Assembly: GCF_026341125.1 (NCBI RefSeq)
Contig: NZ_JAPEOR010000002.1
Location: 2,306,501 to 2,370,500, forward strand
Length of the DNA: 64,000 nucleotides
DNA from: Streptomyces sp. NBC_01142
GTDB taxonomy: Bacteria > Actinomycetota > Actinomycetes > Streptomycetales > Streptomycetaceae
Direction: 5' to 3'
In this document: positions 61,228 to 64,000 of the stretch, one piece after another
Layout of the letters: each line of letters starts with the position of its first letter
Position numbering within the stretch: the first letter of the stretch is position 1
The notes under the pieces: model-generated
Told to the model about the DNA's origin: nothing
Database searches by the model: none
The model's input: only the letters and a program-made list of their open reading frames with translations
Program-made: the position numbers and the translations under genes

Positions 61228-62049
61228 TCACGACACCTTCCGCGCGACGGCAAAGATCCTGCGGAACGGAAACACCGTGCCGTGCGGGCCCGGTGGGTAG
61301 GCCTTGCGGAGCAGATCGCGGTACTGGCCCAGGAATTCGTTCACCGCCGCGGAGTCGTCGGCGAGCTCGGTGAGGACCGGGCGCAGGGCCGTGCCCTTGA
61401 CCCAGTCGAGCACCGGGTCGTCCCCGGTGAGGAGTTGGAGGTAGGTCGTCTCCCAGGCGTCCGCCTCGCAGTCGAGGTCCACGAGGCGGGCGAGATAGTC
61501 GGCCGGCTCCAGTATGTGGATATAGCGCCGTCCATGGTCGCCCAGGCGGCTGCGCCACTGCGGCGTTTCGCAGAGTTCGGCGAGGAGAGCATGGCTGGGG
61601 GCGGTGAAGTTGCCCGGAACCTGAAAGGCGAGCGTGCCACCCGGGGCGAGGCCCTCGATCCACAGAGGGAAGGACTCGGGGTGATTGGGAACCCATTGCA
61701 GTGCGGCGTTGGAGACGATCAGGTCGTACGGCTCGTCGGGCGTCCAGTGCGCGGCATCGGCAGGCCTGAAATCGAGCCAGCCGCCGCCGGCCGTGGTGCC
61801 CGCGTATTCCTTGTCCGCAAGCGCGAGCATCTCGGGCGAGAGATCGAAGCCGGTGATATGGGCGGCGGGCCAGCGGTCGGCGAGGAGCGCGGTGACATTG
61901 CCGGGGCCGCAGCCGATGTCGGCTATGCGGGCGGGACGGTCGCCGTGGGGCAGCCGGGATATTCGGGCGAGCAGATCAAGGAAGGGTCTGGTGCGATGGT
62001 CGGCGTGGCGCAGGTACTGGTACGGATCCCAAGTTGGTGCGGAATGCAT
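61228..62049 (-). CDS. tam: trans-aconitate 2-methyltransferase
   Basis: 273 residues from ATG 62049. Class I SAM methyltransferase: RIADIGCGPGNVTALLADRWPAAHITGFDLSPEMLALA (motif I and acidic ribose-binding residue), YDLIVSNAALQWVPNHPESF (motif IV) and LAPGGTLAFQVPGNF. These match Tam, which methylates trans-aconitate and so relieves aconitase inhibition. Divergent from a MarR gene with a clear inverted-repeat operator; in S. coelicolor this pair is published as tam/tamR, responding to citrate-type metabolites during oxidative stress. The call rests on motifs plus that context. Confidence 0.93.
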   Translation of the reverse strand: MHSAPTWDPYQYLRHADHRTRPFLDLLARISRLPHGDRPARIADIGCGPGNVTALLADRWPAAHITGFDLSPEMLALADKEYAGTTAGGGWLDFRPADAAHWTPDEPYDLIVSNAALQWVPNHPESFPLWIEGLAPGGTLAFQVPGNFTAPSHALLAELCETPQWRSRLGDHGRRYIHILEPADYLARLVDLDCEADAWETTYLQLLTGDDPVLDWVKGTALRPVLTELADDSAAVNEFLGQYRDLLRKAYPPGPHGTVFPFRRIFAVARKVS

Positions 62050-62132
62050 GCTCGAGCCCCCTTACAGGAACGGTGCGCCGAAGCGGAACGGTAGTTCCAG
62101 CCCGACCATGCCCAAGCTTGCGCCCGAATATA

Positions 62133-62146
62133 TCTTGATGTCAAGA
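62133..62146. promoter_or_regulatory. TamR-type operator TCTTGA-TG-TCAAGA
   Basis: A perfect 6-bp inverted repeat with a 2-bp spacer lies in the 132-bp divergent gap between tam and the MarR gene, 36 bp before the latter. It matches the MarR/TamR binding pattern known from Streptomyces. Confidence 0.8.
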
Positions 62147-62181
62147 GACTTCACGTCGACAGACCATCTACACTGATCGAC

Positions 62182-62679
62182 ATGGAGGACGAGGTCGATC
62201 GACTGGTCGCAGCATGGCGCCGTGAGCGCCCCGACCTCGACGTGGAACCACTCGAGGTGCTCAGCCGCGTCTCCAGGCTTGCACGCCATCTCGACCGGGC
62301 CCGGCGGCTTGCCTTTTCCGAGCACAATCTGGAGCCGTGGGAGTTCGACGTACTGACCTCGCTGCGGCGAGCGGGGGCTCCGTACCAGCTCTCGCCCGGC
62401 CAGCTGCTCACTCAGACGCTGGTCACCTCGGGCACCATGACCAACCGCATCGACCGGCTCGCCAAGAAAGACCTGGTCGAGCGGCTGCCCGACCCCAGCG
62501 ACCGGCGAGGGGTGCTGGTGCGCCTCACCCCCGAGGGCCGCGACCGCGCCGACCAGGCACTGGCCGGTCTGCTCGCCCAGGAACGCGCCATCCTCTCCGA
62601 GCTGTCACCCGCACAACGGGGTGAACTGGCGGGTTTGCTACGCCAGTTGACCGCCCCGTTCGACAACATCCCCGGCTAG
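62182..62679 (+). CDS. tamR: MarR family regulator TamR
   Basis: 165 residues from ATG 62182. MarR winged helix: LSRVSRLARHLDRARRLAFSEHNLEPWEFDVLTSLRRAGAPYQLSPGQLLTQTLVTSGTMTNRIDRLAKKDLVERLPDPSDRRGVLVRLTPEGRDRADQAL. The N-terminal extra helix (about 1–20, VDRLVAAWRRERPDLD) is typical of the TamR/UrtR-type MarR subgroup, which binds small carboxylate ligands. Divergent from tam, with a perfect operator between them. Its 3' end overlaps the convergent response-regulator gene by 42 bp. Confidence 0.93.
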   Translation: MEDEVDRLVAAWRRERPDLDVEPLEVLSRVSRLARHLDRARRLAFSEHNLEPWEFDVLTSLRRAGAPYQLSPGQLLTQTLVTSGTMTNRIDRLAKKDLVERLPDPSDRRGVLVRLTPEGRDRADQALAGLLAQERAILSELSPAQRGELAGLLRQLTAPFDNIPG

Positions 62680-63423
62680 GTCGACCGGACCCACCCCGGC
62701 GCGGCGCGCGAGGGCGACCGCGGCGAGCGTGGAGTGCACGCCCAGCTTCCCCAGAACGTTCTGCATATGCGTACGAACGGTGTGCGGGGACAGGAAGAGG
62801 CGCTCGGCGACGGCCTTGCGCCCCAGACCCGCAACCATGCACCGCAGCACCTCCCGCTCACGCGGGGTGAGCGACTCCACGAGCCGCTCACTCTCGGTGC
62901 GGTGCTTGCGGGCTGCGGTCAACTCCCGCAGTACGCCGGTGAGCAGGGCGGGTGGCAGATGCGTCTCGTCCCGCAGCACCCCCCGTATCACCACGAGCAG
63001 GCGCTGCAGCGAGCAGTCCTTGGCGACCCAGCCCGAGGCGCCCGCCTGGAGCGCGAGGGCCGCGCGGCGCGGGTCGTCCTTCTCGGCGAGCACGACGGTA
63101 CGGACGGCTGGCTGCCCGGTACGGACTCCGGCGACCAGGGAGATGCCGTCGACGAGGCCCTCCTCGCCGTTGTCCGGGACGGCGCGGGCCACCGGCGCGA
63201 TGTGGCCGCCGGGCACCGCGAGGGCGCCGAGGTCGGCGTCGACCAGCATCACATCGAATCTGCGCCCCTCGGCGGCCGCCCGCTCCAGGCAGCGCAACGC
63301 GGCGGGACCGCTGCCGGCCGCCGCGACGTCGACGTCGGGCTCGGCCGCGAGGGCCGCTGCGAGCGACTCGGCGAAGATGCGGTGGTCGTCCACCACCAGG
63401 ACCCGGATACGAACCACAGACAC
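62638..63423 (-). CDS. LuxR-type response regulator with divergent receiver domain
   Basis: 261 residues from GTG 63423. The receiver domain (about 5–135) has the acidic pocket VVDDHRIF (Asp12, Asp13), putative phospho-acceptor Asp62 in MLVDADL and the Lys in VAKDCS. The usual conserved Thr/Ser is replaced by Ala (VVLAEKDD), and an extra ~25 residues (VPGGHIAPVARAVPDNGEEGLVDG) follow the Asp. The LuxR HTH is complete: LTPREREVLRCMVAGLGRKAVAERLFLSPHTVRTHMQNVLGKLGVHSTLAAVALA. No sensor kinase is adjacent. It may be an atypical or orphan regulator. It overlaps tamR tail-to-tail by 42 bp. Confidence 0.9.
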   Translation of the reverse strand: MSVVRIRVLVVDDHRIFAESLAAALAAEPDVDVAAAGSGPAALRCLERAAAEGRRFDVMLVDADLGALAVPGGHIAPVARAVPDNGEEGLVDGISLVAGVRTGQPAVRTVVLAEKDDPRRAALALQAGASGWVAKDCSLQRLLVVIRGVLRDETHLPPALLTGVLRELTAARKHRTESERLVESLTPREREVLRCMVAGLGRKAVAERLFLSPHTVRTHMQNVLGKLGVHSTLAAVALARRAGVGPVDLAGDVVERGGQLA

Positions 63424-63658
63424 CCCCAGTGTCGGAGGACGGACCGGCGCGGATACGGCGCCCGGGCAGATGGAGTACTACAGCCTTCGCCCGGCCGCCG
63501 TGCTGTGACTGATACCCCGCCCCGGGCGTCGTACCCGGCTGTCTCGCCCCCTGATCAGCACCGGCCCCCACCGGTGTTGAGCATCAGAGTACGGCTGGGG
63601 GGCTGGAGCGGAAGGCTATTTGCAGAACTGACTGGCCAGGGTGTTTAGGGTGTGCCTC

Positions 63659-64000
63659 ATGTTTCGTATGGAGACAGAAGTCGACAAAGATCGGCGGATC
63701 CTGCTCGGCGAACGGCTGGAGCAGAGCAACGCGGAACGGTCACCGGCGATACGGGTGTTGCGGGGTACGCCGCACGAGGACGAAGTGCCGCTGGAGGTCT
63801 GGGCGTTCGAGGACGCATCGGGCGAACTGGCCGCCGGCCTGACGGCCTTCACCTGGGCGCGATGGCTCCACGTGGACCTGCTCTGGGTCGCGGACCGTCA
63901 CCGCGGCACGGGCCTGGGCACCCGCCTCCTGACGGAAGCGGAACGCGCGGCGCGGGAGGAGAGGGGCTGCGGGTGGGCGCGTGTGGAGACTTGGGACTTC
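63659..64000 (+). CDS. GNAT family N-acetyltransferase (partial, C-terminus off window)
   Basis: 114 codons remain open to the right edge. The start is ATG 63659 (or ATG 63668), with TAGGGT at 63646–63651 and no ribosome site, so it may be leaderless. The central segment VDLLWVADRHRGTGLGTRLLTEAERAAREERGC contains the R-x-x-G-x-G acetyl-CoA-binding motif A, followed by the WARVETWDF beta strand. The N-terminal extension is polar and acidic. Substrate unknown; such small GNATs acetylate amino groups of metabolites or antibiotics. Confidence 0.85.
   Translation, partial: MFRMETEVDKDRRILLGERLEQSNAERSPAIRVLRGTPHEDEVPLEVWAFEDASGELAAGLTAFTWARWLHVDLLWVADRHRGTGLGTRLLTEAERAAREERGCGWARVETWDF

Noticed and set aside
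62133..62146. A second, independent operator in the tam/tamR gap
   Set aside because: Only one perfect inverted repeat is visible; other half-sites are weak.

Overview
The window is high-GC actinobacterial chromosome and almost certainly Streptomyces. The support is very GC-rich third codon positions, many GTG starts, and a set of characteristic neighbours: DUF501–septum initiator–eno–Rpf-type lytic transglycosylases behind a c-di-AMP riboswitch, mfd, glmU–prs, rplY–pth, ppc, a desaturase with TetR, and tam/tamR. From memory this resembles the S. coelicolor SCO3094–SCO3134 segment (not checked). Both ends cut a gene: DUF501 on the left, a GNAT acetyltransferase on the right.

1–9.5 kb, mostly minus strand: cell division (FtsB/DivIC-like), enolase, two secreted Rpf/LysM wall enzymes (the eno-proximal one behind a ydaO-type riboswitch), then a translationally coupled run of GT2 glycosyltransferase, GtrA flippase, SurA-like lipoprotein, MazG and cytochrome P450. 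9.5–20 kb: YfhO-type membrane protein, SAM methyltransferase, Ser/Thr kinase with a membrane partner, a large HTH–DNA methylase with an unusual catalytic motif, a DUF4190-like protein, a lipoprotein and a MerR regulator. 20–21.8 kb: an IS200/IS605-type element with intact TnpB and a doubly damaged TnpA.

21.8–33.7 kb: secreted HNH nuclease-like lipoprotein, a divergent SCO6745-like/TetR pair sharing repeated operator-like sites, mfd, a MacB/FtsX-type ABC exporter and a divergent DHA2 exporter with a structured leader. 33.8–38.2 kb: a three-gene cassette (small helical protein, 765-aa partner, lipoprotein) that looks secretion-related, then a coiled-coil protein. 38.5–43.5 kb is the most distinctive region: two divergent units that combine deaminase folds with SUKH and YrhB-like domains usually seen in toxin immunity, none with a signal peptide.

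43.6–54.4 kb: sensor kinase, tRNA-Gln, glmU, prs, a beta-lactam-themed module (serine hydrolase, LysR, a PBP whose N-terminus is broken at a G7 tract) lying between prs and rplY, then rplY, pth, a membrane protein and a Uma2 nuclease. 54.5–64 kb: ppc; a desaturase–TetR operon behind two tandem palindromes; a secreted FG-GAP repeat protein; the tam/tamR pair with its inverted-repeat operator; an orphan LuxR-type response regulator; and the partial GNAT gene. Perfect GC-rich hairpins separate most transcription units and are listed individually.
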